A stretch of DNA of 64,000 bases from Bifidobacterium rousetti (GTDB lineage Bacteria > Actinomycetota > Actinomycetes > Actinomycetales > Bifidobacteriaceae). Every line of letters starts with the position of its first letter. Within the stretch, counting starts at the first letter, position 1. This document shows positions 43,349-52,243 of the stretch, one piece after another. The notes under the pieces are model-generated. The model was not told the DNA's origin, did not search any database, and worked only from the letters and a program-made list of their open reading frames with translations. The position numbers and the translations under genes are program-made. The stretch covers positions 423,238 through 487,237 of the forward strand of contig NZ_PEBH01000002.1 of the NCBI RefSeq assembly GCF_008698235.1, written 5' to 3'.

Positions 43349-44395
43349 ATGACTGATAACACCGCAACGAAGAAGTACCGGATCGCCGTCATCCCCGGCG
43401 ACGGCATCGGCAAGGAAGTAACCCCGTGGGCGCAGAAGGCGCTCGAGAAGGCCGCACAGGGCGTGGCCGAATTCGAGTACGAGCACTTCGACCTCGGCGC
43501 CGAACGCTACCTCAAGGACGGGGCGATCCTGCCCGAGGAGGAAGAGGAGCGCATCAAGGCCAACGACGCGATCCTTCTGGGCGCCGTCGGCGACCCGCGC
43601 ATCAAGGCCGGCATCCTCGAGCGCGGCCTGCTGCTGAAGCTGCGCTTCGACCTCGACCAGTTCGTCAACCTCCGCCCGTCCAAGCTGTACAAGGGCGTCA
43701 CCTCCCCGCTCGCCAACCCCGGCGACATCGACTTCGTCGTCGTGCGCGAGGGCACCGAGGGCCTGTACTGCGGCGCCGGCGGGGCCGTCCGCCGCGACAC
43801 CCCGAACGAGGTCGCCACCGAGGTGTCCATCAACACCGCGTACGGCGTCGAGCGCGTGGTGCGCTACGCCTTCAAGCTGGCCATGAAGCGCCGCAAGCAC
43901 GTCACCCTCGTGCACAAGAAGAACGTGCTCGTCAACGCTGGTGACATGTGGCAGCGCATCGTCGACAAGGTCGGCAAGGAGTACCCGGAGGTCACCCACG
44001 ACTACCAGCACGTCGACGCGGCCACCATCTTCCTGGTCTCCAACCCGTCGCGCTTCGACGTGATCCTGACCGACAACCTGTTCGGCGACATCCTCACCGA
44101 CGAGGCCGGAGCCGTCGTGGGCGGCGTGGGCTACTCCGCGTCCGGCTGCATCAACGCGACCGACGAGTTCCCGTCCATGTTCGAGCCGATCCACGGCTCC
44201 GCGCCGGACATCGCCGGCCAGAACAAGGCCAACCCGACCGCCGCGATCCTGTCCGCCGCGATGCTCCTCGAGCACCTCGGCTTCGACGATGCCGCGAAGA
44301 AGATCCACACCGCCGTCGAGGCGGACATCGAGGAGCTCGGCTCGACCGTCCGCTCCACCGATCAGGTCGGCGAGGACATCCTCAAGCGCATCTGA
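43349..44395 (+). CDS. leuB: 3-isopropylmalate dehydrogenase
   Basis: A 348-residue LeuB that oxidatively decarboxylates 3-isopropylmalate in leucine synthesis. It shows [13 protein letters not shown] at the N-terminus, [17 protein letters not shown] with the substrate-binding arginines, [11 protein letters not shown], and the NAD-binding and metal-binding region containing [12 protein letters not shown] followed by [18 protein letters not shown]. It stands alone, divergent from the lipoate ligase and closed by two strong hairpins. No Shine-Dalgarno is visible before the ATG, so the mRNA may be leaderless or very short-leadered. Confidence 0.96.
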   Translation: MTDNTATKKYRIAVIPGDGIGKEVTPWAQKALEKAAQGVAEFEYEHFDLGAERYLKDGAILPEEEEERIKANDAILLGAVGDPRIKAGILERGLLLKLRFDLDQFVNLRPSKLYKGVTSPLANPGDIDFVVVREGTEGLYCGAGGAVRRDTPNEVATEVSINTAYGVERVVRYAFKLAMKRRKHVTLVHKKNVLVNAGDMWQRIVDKVGKEYPEVTHDYQHVDAATIFLVSNPSRFDVILTDNLFGDILTDEAGAVVGGVGYSASGCINATDEFPSMFEPIHGSAPDIAGQNKANPTAAILSAAMLLEHLGFDDAAKKIHTAVEADIEELGSTVRSTDQVGEDILKRI

Positions 44396-44400
44396 CCCTG

Positions 44401-44454
44401 TGTGGATGGTTGGGTGGGTATCCCATCACCGGGATACCCACCCAACCATCCACA
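44401..44454 (+). terminator. 24-bp hairpin after leuB
   Basis: A perfect 24-bp stem beginning TGTGGATGGTTGGG and ending CCCAACCATCCACA, loop ATCACC, five bases after the leuB stop. It lacks its own T-run, but the following hairpin supplies one. Confidence 0.85.
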
Positions 44455-44499
44455 AGGCCCGGTCACACGTCCCAAGCGTACGTTTGACCGGGCCTTTTT
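44454..44499 (+). terminator. leuB rho-independent terminator
   Basis: Stem AAGGCCCGGTCA / TGACCGGGCCTT with a T5 tail. The 19-base loop contains CGTACG. Confidence 0.9.
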
Positions 44500-44506
44500 C
44501 ACACCT

Positions 44507-44555
44507 ATCCGGGGGAACGTACCCTGGGCAGAGGTAAGTGTACGTTCCCCCGGAT
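44507..44555. repeat. Inverted repeat with GTACGTTC-CCGG arms
   Basis: ATCCGGGGGAACGTAC (44507-44522) and GTACGTTCCCCCGGAT (44540-44555), 16 bp and perfect, 17-base loop. Arm sequence and loop length match the outer/inner spacing of the nested element at 29258-29368. Confidence 0.88.
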
Positions 44556-44599
44556 GTCCCCCGGGAATACCAGACCAAACGTACGCCCAGCAACAGGTA

Positions 44600-44648
44600 C
44601 CGTACGTTCGTCCGGATGGGCCACGGGAATACCCGGAGAAACGTACGG
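44600..44648. repeat. Second inverted repeat of the CGTACG-arm family
   Basis: CCGTACGTT (44600-44608) and AACGTACGG (44640-44648), extended by TCCGG / CCCGGA. It contains GGGAATACCCGGA, also present at 29345-29357. It lies between leuB and the 3' end of the oligopeptidase gene; the rest of 44556-44716 holds no gene. Confidence 0.8.
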
Positions 44649-44716
44649 AGGTTTCCCGGACGGGAACGGGGGTTCGATGTCTGGTCCTCGGACCCCACCC
44701 GGACACCGGAACCCGG

Positions 44717-47377
44717 TTACTGGCCGAGGCCCATCACGTCCAGACACCAGGCGTTTTCGTAGGAGACCTGACGCCACTGCTTGTAGCGGCCGGAGGTGCC
44801 GCCGTGGCCAGCTTCGACCTCGATCTTGGCGATCGCGTCGAAACCACGGTCCTGCATCGCGGCGAGCCACTTCAACGGCTCCACGTACAGCACGCGCGTA
44901 TCGTTCATCGACGTGGTGATGAACACACGCGGGAACCGTGTGCCCCTTTCGGGCAGGTTCTCGTACGGCGTGTACGACTTCATGTACCGGTACACGTCCT
45001 CGTCGTGCAATGGGTCGCCCCACTCGTCCCATTCGGTGACGGTCAACGGCAACGACGGGTCGAGGATCGACGTCAGGGCGTCGACGAACGGCACGTCCGC
45101 CTCGATGCCCTGATACGCCTCCGGCGCGATGTTCGCGATCGCACCCATCAACAGGCCACCCGCCGAGCCGCCGTTGGCGACGGTCCTGCGAGGATCGGCC
45201 AGATGCGCCTTCTGCAACGCGATCGTCGCGTCGACGAAATCCTCGAACGTGTGCTTCTTGTTGAGCCGTCTGCCCTGCTCATACCACGCGCGGCCCAATT
45301 CGCCGCCGCCGCGCACATGCGGTACCGCGTACAGCACGCCGCGGTCGAGCAGGCTCAGACGCGCCACCGAGAACGTCGGATCGGACGAGATCTCGTACGC
45401 GCCATAGCCGGTGATGAACATCGGAGCGTCCTGTACGGGGATGTCGCGACGCCACACCAACGAGACGGGGATGCGCTCGCCGTCGCGCGCGGTGATCCAC
45501 ACGCGGCGCTCCATGTAGTCGCGCGGGTCGAAGCCGCCCAATACGGTCGCGCGCTTGAGCAGCCGGTCCTCACCGGTGACGGGATCGAACTCGTGCAGCT
45601 CGCCGGGGCGCGTGTAGCTCGTGAACGAGTAGCGCATGCGCGGCGCGTCGTACGACGGGTTGCCGCCGGTGCCGATCGAATACAGGCGGCGCGTCTCGCC
45701 CGGCAGATGGTCGTCGCTCGCGCCGTCGGACGACGCCGTGTGATCCGGCGGATCCAGCTGACCATCCGCCCACAGACGCTCGCCGTGGTCGCCGGTCGTC
45801 TCGCCCCGGTCGTCGGCGATCGTGTCCCAGTCGTTCTCGAGCGACGGCGGCAATAGTTCGGTGAACCGCCACGGACGCCCGGCGAGGAAGTCCTCGGCCG
45901 CGAGATCCTTCGGCATGACCGCGACGTGCGGCAGGCCGTCCGCCCGGTAGGCGAGCGACACGAAATGACGGTGGATCGAGATGCCCTCGATGCCCAAGCC
46001 GTGCAACCCCTGCAGGATCGCCGGATTGGCGGGGTTCACGTACGCCTTGGTGATCGGCTGGCACGAGTTCGGCACGAGGCTCTCCCCCGCGTCCGCCCCT
46101 TCGCCAGGGACGCCCGTGACCTCGTCGCCGCGCTCGCAACCGTACGGCGAGCCCTGCGCGACGACCACGCCTTCGCCGAGCGAATACGGCGGCTCGTGGT
46201 CGCGCATGTCGATCACGTCGATCTCGAAGTTCGGGTTCTTCGCATTGTGGTAGACGACGGCGAGCGGGATATCGGCGCCGTTCTCGCCCGCGCCCTCGAA
46301 GCAGGCGAAACTCACGTCGTATTCGACGTCGGTCTTGCGCGGGATGAACGGCTTGAACTCGCCCTCGGGGCGGTTCACCGGCAGCATGAGCACCTCGGTG
46401 GTGGTCTTCGACCCGGTGCCGATCACGATGTTGCGCTCGTCGAAGCTCAGGCCGACGCCCACCCAGAATCGCTCGTCCTCCTCGCGGAAGACGCACTTGT
46501 CGGACTCGACCGGCGTGCCGACCCGGTGGCGCCACACGGCGCACGGACGCCACGCATCATCCAGTTCGACCCAGAACACGTATTCGCCGTCCGGCGTGAA
46601 GCAGGCCCCGCCGACGCCCTCGAACACCTCGGGCAGGTCGGCCTGGGATGCATGGCCCGGTTCGAGCGCGACCGGCTTGCCGAGGTCGCGGATGCGGAAG
46701 TCGTAGCGTTCGTCACCCTCGGTGTCGACGCCGTAGAGCATCCAACGGCCGTCACGGCTCAGATCCATGCCGCCCAGACGGAAGAAGTCGTGTCCGGCCG
46801 ATTCCTCGTTCGCGTCGAACACGACGTGCTCGCCGGGCAGGCTACCGGGCGCGCCGAGCGGATCGACCTCGGGCGGGGTCCAGTCGTCCTGACCCTTGAC
46901 GGGGATGCGGCACTGGACCGCGTACTGCTTGCCCTCCTGCGTGCGGGCGAAGTACCAGTAGCCGTCCATGCGCACAGGCACCGACATGTCGGTCTCCTGC
47001 ACATGGGACTTGAGCTCATCGAACAGGGTGTTGCGCAAACCCTCCAGATGGGCGTTGCGGGTCTCGCACAGATCGTTCTGCGCCGCGACGTAGTCGCGCG
47101 TGCGCTTCGAGTCCTTGTCGCGCATCCACTCGTACGGGTCGAGGAACAGGTCGCCGTGATGCTCGCGACGCACGTAATCCTTGACCGCCTGCGGCACCAG
47201 CGGCGGGATCGTCAGGTCCGGCGACTCCGCTTCGACGACCTCCATGCGCGCGGCCGTCGCCTCGGCCGCCCACGCCATGTCTCGGATCGAGTCAAGCTGT
47301 TCGGGGTCCGTCTGACGCCCTTCGGGCGCGACGGCCCGCGGCTCCGTTGCCGTGGTGGTGTTCTTCTCTTCAGTCAT
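44717..47377 (-). CDS. ptrB: Oligopeptidase B (S9A prolyl oligopeptidase family)
   Basis: An 886-residue cytoplasmic serine peptidase that trims short peptides, typically after basic residues. The N-terminal beta-propeller begins after DPYEWMRDKDS; the C-terminal alpha/beta-hydrolase domain has the nucleophile S738 in NGGSAGG, D826 in MNDTRV and H858 in EAGHGG. TGYGAYEISSDPTFS and VPHVRGGGELG are family blocks. It is longer than E. coli PtrB (about 690 residues) because of inserts in the propeller. No signal peptide. It is monocistronic, convergent with leuB. Confidence 0.9.
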   Translation of the reverse strand: MTEEKNTTTATEPRAVAPEGRQTDPEQLDSIRDMAWAAEATAARMEVVEAESPDLTIPPLVPQAVKDYVRREHHGDLFLDPYEWMRDKDSKRTRDYVAAQNDLCETRNAHLEGLRNTLFDELKSHVQETDMSVPVRMDGYWYFARTQEGKQYAVQCRIPVKGQDDWTPPEVDPLGAPGSLPGEHVVFDANEESAGHDFFRLGGMDLSRDGRWMLYGVDTEGDERYDFRIRDLGKPVALEPGHASQADLPEVFEGVGGACFTPDGEYVFWVELDDAWRPCAVWRHRVGTPVESDKCVFREEDERFWVGVGLSFDERNIVIGTGSKTTTEVLMLPVNRPEGEFKPFIPRKTDVEYDVSFACFEGAGENGADIPLAVVYHNAKNPNFEIDVIDMRDHEPPYSLGEGVVVAQGSPYGCERGDEVTGVPGEGADAGESLVPNSCQPITKAYVNPANPAILQGLHGLGIEGISIHRHFVSLAYRADGLPHVAVMPKDLAAEDFLAGRPWRFTELLPPSLENDWDTIADDRGETTGDHGERLWADGQLDPPDHTASSDGASDDHLPGETRRLYSIGTGGNPSYDAPRMRYSFTSYTRPGELHEFDPVTGEDRLLKRATVLGGFDPRDYMERRVWITARDGERIPVSLVWRRDIPVQDAPMFITGYGAYEISSDPTFSVARLSLLDRGVLYAVPHVRGGGELGRAWYEQGRRLNKKHTFEDFVDATIALQKAHLADPRRTVANGGSAGGLLMGAIANIAPEAYQGIEADVPFVDALTSILDPSLPLTVTEWDEWGDPLHDEDVYRYMKSYTPYENLPERGTRFPRVFITTSMNDTRVLYVEPLKWLAAMQDRGFDAIAKIEVEAGHGGTSGRYKQWRQVSYENAWCLDVMGLGQ

Positions 47378-47426
47378 ACAGGCGATTATAAGCCGGACAC
47401 ACTGACCGCACGGGCGCGGCGCCCGC

Positions 47427-48698
47427 CTACAGGGCGTGCTCCTTCAGGTACGGCAGCATCGTCTTCATGAGGTTCGCGCCGGTGGGGCCGGTGAACACCG
47501 GCACATCGGTGACCGGGGTCGGCTGGGAGGCGGTCATGCCGCCCGCTGTGATCCCGAACGGCATCGCCTCGCGCGGGCTCAGCTGGCGGATCGCGATGGC
47601 GAGCACGCGCCCCGGATACCTCCGGGCGATCGTCGCGTACGTAGTCGGGTCCTTCTGACCGTCGTCGCCGACGAGGATGAACTTCATATCGGGGAAATCG
47701 CCCATCAGCTGCTCGGCGAACTCGAGCTTGTGCTGCGGACCGGTCGGGATGAACGTCTTGGGACGCGGGTCGAGGTCGCGCAGCAGCAGCGGCCCCTCGG
47801 GGAACCCGTGGTTGGCGATGAAGTGGCGGATCGACCCTTCCACGTTCCACGGCGAGGTCGACAGGTAGAAGAACGGCGCGTCCGGGAACAGGTCGGCGAG
47901 CTTGGTGAACAGCACGCTCATGCCCGGCACGGACGCCTTCTTCTCCGGGTCGAGGAACAGCAGGTTCCATGCGGCCTTCCACAGGACCGGCGCCTGCGTG
48001 ATCATGATCGTGTCGTCGACGTCGGAGATGATGCCGACCTTCGCGCTCTTGGGGATCGTGAACAGGCTCGCGGTGACCGGCTTGCGGCCCCTGACACGGT
48101 AGGAGACCGTGTGCACGCCGGAGGTGAGCTTGTGCTCGGCGACCAGATCGAGGTATCCGGACGTGTCGGACAGCGCGTATTCGCTGTCGACGTCCGGCTG
48201 CGCATCGAGCGCGTCGTAGCGCTCGGAGGCGCCGACCTGCACGGTTTCGAGGGGGACGTCGTCGATGCTGATTCTGACCTGCGTGTGCGGCGAGGGGATC
48301 GCGAGCATGCCCTTGAATCCGCGCATGGCGAGACCGGACTGGCTGTGCGCGCCCGCGTACACGGTGCGGCAGATCAGTCGCGAGTAGTCGTTGGTGCCGT
48401 ATCCGACGTACGGATCGACGCGGGGGAACCAGTCGAGGTCGTGTGCGGCCTTCGTCGCCGCCTTCACCCACACGCTGAACACGCGGGTGATGACGCGTCG
48501 GACGATACGCTCATACAGCGGCTGTATCTCGATGCGCTCGCGCCTGGATGCGGCGTCGAACGTCGTGACGACGTGACGGGCCGGAATCGGCACCGTGGGC
48601 ATGTCGTCGGCCGAGATTCCGCCGTCGCGGCCGTTGTGGCCACGCTGGCCGTTGTGGCCGTTCTGGCCGTCGCGCGACCGGTTCCCCTCGCGGCTCAT
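47427..48698 (-). CDS. App1-type phosphatidate phosphatase (DUF2183)
   Basis: A 423-residue protein. The catalytic domain follows VGIISDVDDTIMITQAP (HAD-like DxDxT, D226 and D228), then FFYLSTSPWNVEGSI and KFILVGDDGQKDP, the signature of the App1/DUF2183 family, which dephosphorylates phosphatidate in yeast. The middle portion is a beta-rich domain of about 130 residues. The first 27 residues are a Gly/Asn/Arg low-complexity repeat from 9-bp DNA repeats. The start overlaps the gcvH stop (ATGA), so the two are translationally coupled, although no functional link is obvious. Confidence 0.82.
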   Translation of the reverse strand: MSREGNRSRDGQNGHNGQRGHNGRDGGISADDMPTVPIPARHVVTTFDAASRRERIEIQPLYERIVRRVITRVFSVWVKAATKAAHDLDWFPRVDPYVGYGTNDYSRLICRTVYAGAHSQSGLAMRGFKGMLAIPSPHTQVRISIDDVPLETVQVGASERYDALDAQPDVDSEYALSDTSGYLDLVAEHKLTSGVHTVSYRVRGRKPVTASLFTIPKSAKVGIISDVDDTIMITQAPVLWKAAWNLLFLDPEKKASVPGMSVLFTKLADLFPDAPFFYLSTSPWNVEGSIRHFIANHGFPEGPLLLRDLDPRPKTFIPTGPQHKLEFAEQLMGDFPDMKFILVGDDGQKDPTTYATIARRYPGRVLAIAIRQLSPREAMPFGITAGGMTASQPTPVTDVPVFTGPTGANLMKTMLPYLKEHAL

Positions 48699-49102
48699 CG
48701 GATGACCTTCAGGTATTCCTCCGCGGTGAGCAGCTCCGGCTCGTCGTCCTCGAGCTCCACCTTGAGGATCCAGCCCTCGCCGTACGGATCGGAGTTGATG
48801 ACGCTCGGATCGTCGGCGACGGCCTGATTCACGTAACGGATCGTGCCCGCGACCGGGGCGATCAGCGGCTCGACGGCCTTGGAGGATTCCAGTTCGAGGA
48901 TCTCGTCGCCGGCCTCGACACGGGTGCCGACCTCGGGCAGGTCCACGTACACCAGCTCGCCGAGCTTCTCGGCGGCGTAGTCGGTGATGCCGAGCACGGC
49001 GGGTTCCAGCGTGGTGTCGACCCACACATGGTCGTCGGAATATTCGAGGTGCTCGGGCACGTCGAGGTTCAGCGGCTGGTCGTCATCAAGTTCATCGTTC
49101 AT
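48695..49102 (-). CDS. gcvH: Glycine cleavage system H protein
   Basis: A 135-residue lipoyl carrier. The lipoylation lysine is K75 in LESSKAVEPL, and the fold ends with GWILKVELED. An acidic N-terminal extension (MNDELDDDQP) precedes the core. In the glycine cleavage system H carries the aminomethyl group between P, T and L proteins, but none of these is in the window. The lipoate ligase at 41905 could modify it. It is coupled to the App1-type phosphatase by a 4-bp overlap and follows the L,D-transpeptidase by 21 bp. Confidence 0.95.
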   Translation of the reverse strand: MNDELDDDQPLNLDVPEHLEYSDDHVWVDTTLEPAVLGITDYAAEKLGELVYVDLPEVGTRVEAGDEILELESSKAVEPLIAPVAGTIRYVNQAVADDPSVINSDPYGEGWILKVELEDDEPELLTAEEYLKVIR

Positions 49103-49123
49103 GGCTACAAGGGTAGCAGGGAT

Positions 49124-50839
49124 TCAGCGCACCGGGCTGGACGGCTGGGAGCCGACGACCTGGACGATCGCGCCGTCCGGGATCGTCGTGTAGATCCAGT
49201 TGGCGTCGGCGTCGTACATGTTCACACATCCGTGCGAACCGTGGTTGACCGGGTCGCCGGAGGCGATCGCGGAGTAGTTCCACGGCGCGGAGTGGAAGCC
49301 CTCGCCGCCGTTGAAGTAGGTGACCCAGCGCACGTTCGGGGTGACGTAGTCCTCGCCGCGCATCGTCTGCGTCTTGTACTTCAGATACACGTAGAACGTG
49401 CCGTTGTCGGTCTGGGTGGAGCCCTTGCCGGTGACGACGTTGAACGTCTTGATGACCGCGCCGTTCTGGTAGACGGTCACCGTCTGCGAGCTCTTGTCCA
49501 CGACGAGGCGGTATTCGCTCTTCTTCTGCTTGGTGTCGTACTTGGTGACGTCCGCGGCGACCTGCACGGTGCCGCCCTCGCCCTTCTCGAGCGCGGAGAC
49601 GACCTGCGTGGCGGCCGCGTCGGTGTCCTTGACGGTCACGCCGTTGACGCCCTTGGTCTGCGCCTTGATGACGACCGTGCCGTTGCCGTCGACGATGTCG
49701 ACCTGCGAGACCATCTTCTGGTTGAGCTGTTCCGGCAGCTGCTGCGCGAGGTACTGCTTGACCGCGTCGGCGTCGTACGAGATCGTGATCTCGCCCTTCT
49801 CCGGCTCGCCGGTGGGCTTGATCCACTTGGCGACCTCCTCGGCCGGCAGCGTGAACTGCTTCGTGTCGCCGTTGGTCAGCACGACCGGGGTGGTCAGGCG
49901 CTGGTTGGCCTGATCGGCGGCCTGCTGGGCCGTGGCGAGCGTGATCGGGGTCTCGGTGGCCTTGTCCACGACGCTGACGGTCGCGGCCGTGCCCGGCTCG
50001 GCGATGGCCTGCTCGACGGCGGCCTTCACCTTCGTGGTGTCGGGCGTGGAGCCGCCCCGGCCCTCGGTCGCGACGAAGGCGTGCGATTCGGCGCTGTAGG
50101 CGATCGACGACGGCACCGCGCGGCCGGATTCGTCGATCAGCCGCGAGGCGAGGTAGTCGCTCATCGTGAAGTCGTTGGTGGTGGCGGTCAGCGTGACGCC
50201 CTTGTGGCTGAACGGGTTGACGCGCACGAGGTCCTCGAGGAGGTTGGATGCCGCCTTGGCGCCCAGCAGCTCGTCGACGGTCGCGTCGATGTCGACGTCC
50301 ACGCCGAGGTCCTTGAGCGAGGCGGTGACCTTGCTACCGCTGGTGGTGTCGTTCACCGTGATCGCGGAGTCCTTGACGGCGGTCGAGACGGTGGAGGCGA
50401 GCTCGTCGCGGTTCTGGCCGGTGACGCTCACCGCGCCGAACCTGACGCCCGGGGCGACGCGGTCGGAGAAGTACCAGCGCGCGGTGAAGAACGCGCCGAC
50501 CAGCGCGGCCAGCAGGACTCCCACGACGATCAGGGTGATGACGAGGCCCTTGTGGGACTTCTTCGCGGTCGCGGTCATGCCGGTCATATCGATGTTCCCG
50601 TCGGTGGCGTCCGTGTTCATGGTCGTGTTCGCGTTCGGCTGAGCGCCGTCGGCGCGCACACGGCGCGACGCCCCGTAGGACGCGGCCGCCGAGGCGCCGG
50701 ACGCCGAGAGACCCGGCATCGGCACCGCAGCCGCGGCGCCCCCGATCGGGGCCATGCGCTGCGTGGACTCGAAGTCGCCGCGCATGGCGCCGTACTCCGG
50801 CTTCCAGTCCGACATGCGTTGCGTCTGCTCGTCAGTCAT
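49124..50839 (-). CDS. L,D-transpeptidase (YkuD) with PG-binding domain
   Basis: A 571-residue membrane-anchored enzyme. The cytoplasmic N-terminus (about 95 residues, low complexity) leads to one transmembrane helix (about 98-120). A putative peptidoglycan-binding region follows, then the YkuD catalytic domain: FNVVTGKGSTQTDNGTFYVY and HGSHGCVNM, with the nucleophile C538. Such enzymes make 3-3 cross-links in peptidoglycan or attach proteins to it. AAGGAATCGG precedes the ATG at 50839. Upstream lie overlapping palindromes and a Crp/GlxR-type site. gcvH follows 21 bp downstream. Confidence 0.9.
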   Translation of the reverse strand: MTDEQTQRMSDWKPEYGAMRGDFESTQRMAPIGGAAAAVPMPGLSASGASAAASYGASRRVRADGAQPNANTTMNTDATDGNIDMTGMTATAKKSHKGLVITLIVVGVLLAALVGAFFTARWYFSDRVAPGVRFGAVSVTGQNRDELASTVSTAVKDSAITVNDTTSGSKVTASLKDLGVDVDIDATVDELLGAKAASNLLEDLVRVNPFSHKGVTLTATTNDFTMSDYLASRLIDESGRAVPSSIAYSAESHAFVATEGRGGSTPDTTKVKAAVEQAIAEPGTAATVSVVDKATETPITLATAQQAADQANQRLTTPVVLTNGDTKQFTLPAEEVAKWIKPTGEPEKGEITISYDADAVKQYLAQQLPEQLNQKMVSQVDIVDGNGTVVIKAQTKGVNGVTVKDTDAAATQVVSALEKGEGGTVQVAADVTKYDTKQKKSEYRLVVDKSSQTVTVYQNGAVIKTFNVVTGKGSTQTDNGTFYVYLKYKTQTMRGEDYVTPNVRWVTYFNGGEGFHSAPWNYSAIASGDPVNHGSHGCVNMYDADANWIYTTIPDGAIVQVVGSQPSSPVR

Positions 50840-50960
50840 TACCGATTCCTTACTTCCCGTGGCTTTCCGTACTTCGTGTTTCGTGCTCCCGACGATTCCC
50901 GTCGTGCTTCCCGTATGGAACTGCTCCCGACTGTACAACAACGTCATCCCATCCGGCAGG

Positions 50961-51010
50961 GGAATTTCCGCGAAATTCCGCGAAATATCGGCGATATCGC
51001 GCGATATTCA
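50961..51010. repeat. Overlapping AT/GC palindromes upstream of the L,D-transpeptidase
   Basis: GGAATTTC-CGC-GAAATTCC is followed by CGCGAAATATCGGCGATATC and the perfect 14-bp palindrome ATATCGCGCGATAT (50994-51007). They are clustered in the 254-bp non-coding gap between the nudC stop and the L,D-transpeptidase start. No open reading frame. Confidence 0.75.
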
Positions 51011-51027
51011 CCGAATGGAAACACGAC

Positions 51028-51043
51028 CGTGACATAGCTCACA
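51028..51043. promoter_or_regulatory. Candidate Crp/GlxR-family binding site
   Basis: CGTGACATAGCTCACA fits the actinobacterial consensus TGTGANNTANNTCACA at every fixed base but the first. It lies about 190 bp upstream of the L,D-transpeptidase ATG. A Crp/Fnr regulator is encoded at 41096-41815. Confidence 0.6.
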
Positions 51044-51093
51044 GTGAAATATTTGCTTTTGATCGGTCTATTCGTGGGGTTCTCTGCGGTAGC

Positions 51094-52236
51094 TCACAGC
51101 TCGTGCCCGAGCCACTCCTCGATCATGTACCGCGCGATCGTGGCCTTGCCCGGCGCGCTGACCTGTTCCGAGATGATCGCGGCCATGTACTCGTCCGGCG
51201 TGAACCAGCGGGCCTCGACGGTCTCGACGTTGTCCACGCGCACGTCGGTCGTCAGCGCGTGCGCCTTGAACGCCATCATGAGGGACGCGGGGTACGGCCA
51301 CGGCTGGGACCCGAGGTACTTGACCTCGCCGAGCGTGATGCCGACCTCCTCCATCGCCTCGCGGCGGGCGGCGTGCTCGAGGTTCTCGCCGGCCTCGACG
51401 AAGCCGGCCGACACCGAGTAGAGCGTCGGGTTCTTCCACGCGGCGTTGTGCTGCATGAGCGCACGGCCGGCGGAGTCGACGATGATCGTGATGACGGCGG
51501 GCTCGACGCGCGGGAACAGCAGCCGACGGCCGTCGGCCTCGGACGTGCAACGCTGCGCCCAGCCGCCGTTGGCAGCCTCGACGGGCGCGCCGCAGGTCGG
51601 ACAGTGACGCTGGCGGTTGTGCCAGATGCTCAGGGAGATGGCGGTCGTGGCCTGTCCGGCCTCACGCGCGGAGGCGTGCGGCGCGAATCCGCGCAGGTCC
51701 ACCCAGTCGAACCGGTCGAGGGCCTGCTCGAGCAGCCCCTTGCGCGTCTGCGGGCCGTCGGCCGCGTTCGTCTCGTCGAACGCGTCGTCGGCGCCGTGCG
51801 CGGCCGACGCCCCGGAGGCGACGCCACGGCCGCGGCCCGCGCCGTTGGTGCCGTCGTCCGTGCCGAACGTGGCCGGACGGGATGTGACGCGCGTGATGTC
51901 GACGGCGATGACGTGCTCGTCGCGACGCCCGCCGTAGCTGCCGAGGAACATCGCGACCGCGTCCGGGTTGGCCTTGAGCTCGGCGGCCATGTACGCGCCG
52001 GGCAGCGTGGCGAGGCGCAGCTTGACGTTCTCGTAGTCGACGAGTTCGCCCTGGCCGCGCGGCACGGCGATGAGGCCGCCGCGCGTCAGGATGACCTTCG
52101 TGGCCGGTTCGGCCAGGGTCGCGTCGATGAGATCCGGCTCGCCGCGGCGATCGGTCTGATAGTCGATATCGCCCTGCGCGAGCGGCAGGAACGGCAGCGC
52201 CTGCGTCAGCGCAAGCGGGTTGAAGGAGATGCTCAT
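51094..52236 (-). CDS. nudC: NAD(H) diphosphatase, Nudix family
   Basis: A 380-residue NudC that hydrolyses NADH/NAD+ and, in E. coli, removes NAD caps from RNA. The Nudix box is at 278-300 (GFVEAGENLEHAARREAMEE + VGI), and the NADH-specific SQPWPYPAS motif at 310-318. The zinc ribbon before it has only three cysteines (C212, C215, C230); the fourth is missing, the spot reading CTSEADGRRL. An Ala/Gly/Asp-rich insert lies near 125-160. The ATG at 52236 starts seven bases after the upstream hydrolase stop, but an in-frame ATG at 52251 is possible. Confidence 0.9.
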   Translation of the reverse strand: MSISFNPLALTQALPFLPLAQGDIDYQTDRRGEPDLIDATLAEPATKVILTRGGLIAVPRGQGELVDYENVKLRLATLPGAYMAAELKANPDAVAMFLGSYGGRRDEHVIAVDITRVTSRPATFGTDDGTNGAGRGRGVASGASAAHGADDAFDETNAADGPQTRKGLLEQALDRFDWVDLRGFAPHASAREAGQATTAISLSIWHNRQRHCPTCGAPVEAANGGWAQRCTSEADGRRLLFPRVEPAVITIIVDSAGRALMQHNAAWKNPTLYSVSAGFVEAGENLEHAARREAMEEVGITLGEVKYLGSQPWPYPASLMMAFKAHALTTDVRVDNVETVEARWFTPDEYMAAIISEQVSAPGKATIARYMIEEWLGHEL

Positions 52237-52243
52237 GGGCGGC

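Noticed and set aside
43948..44487. 179-codon plus-strand frame overlapping leuB
   Set aside because: Out-of-frame, Arg/His-rich shadow of leuB running into its terminators.
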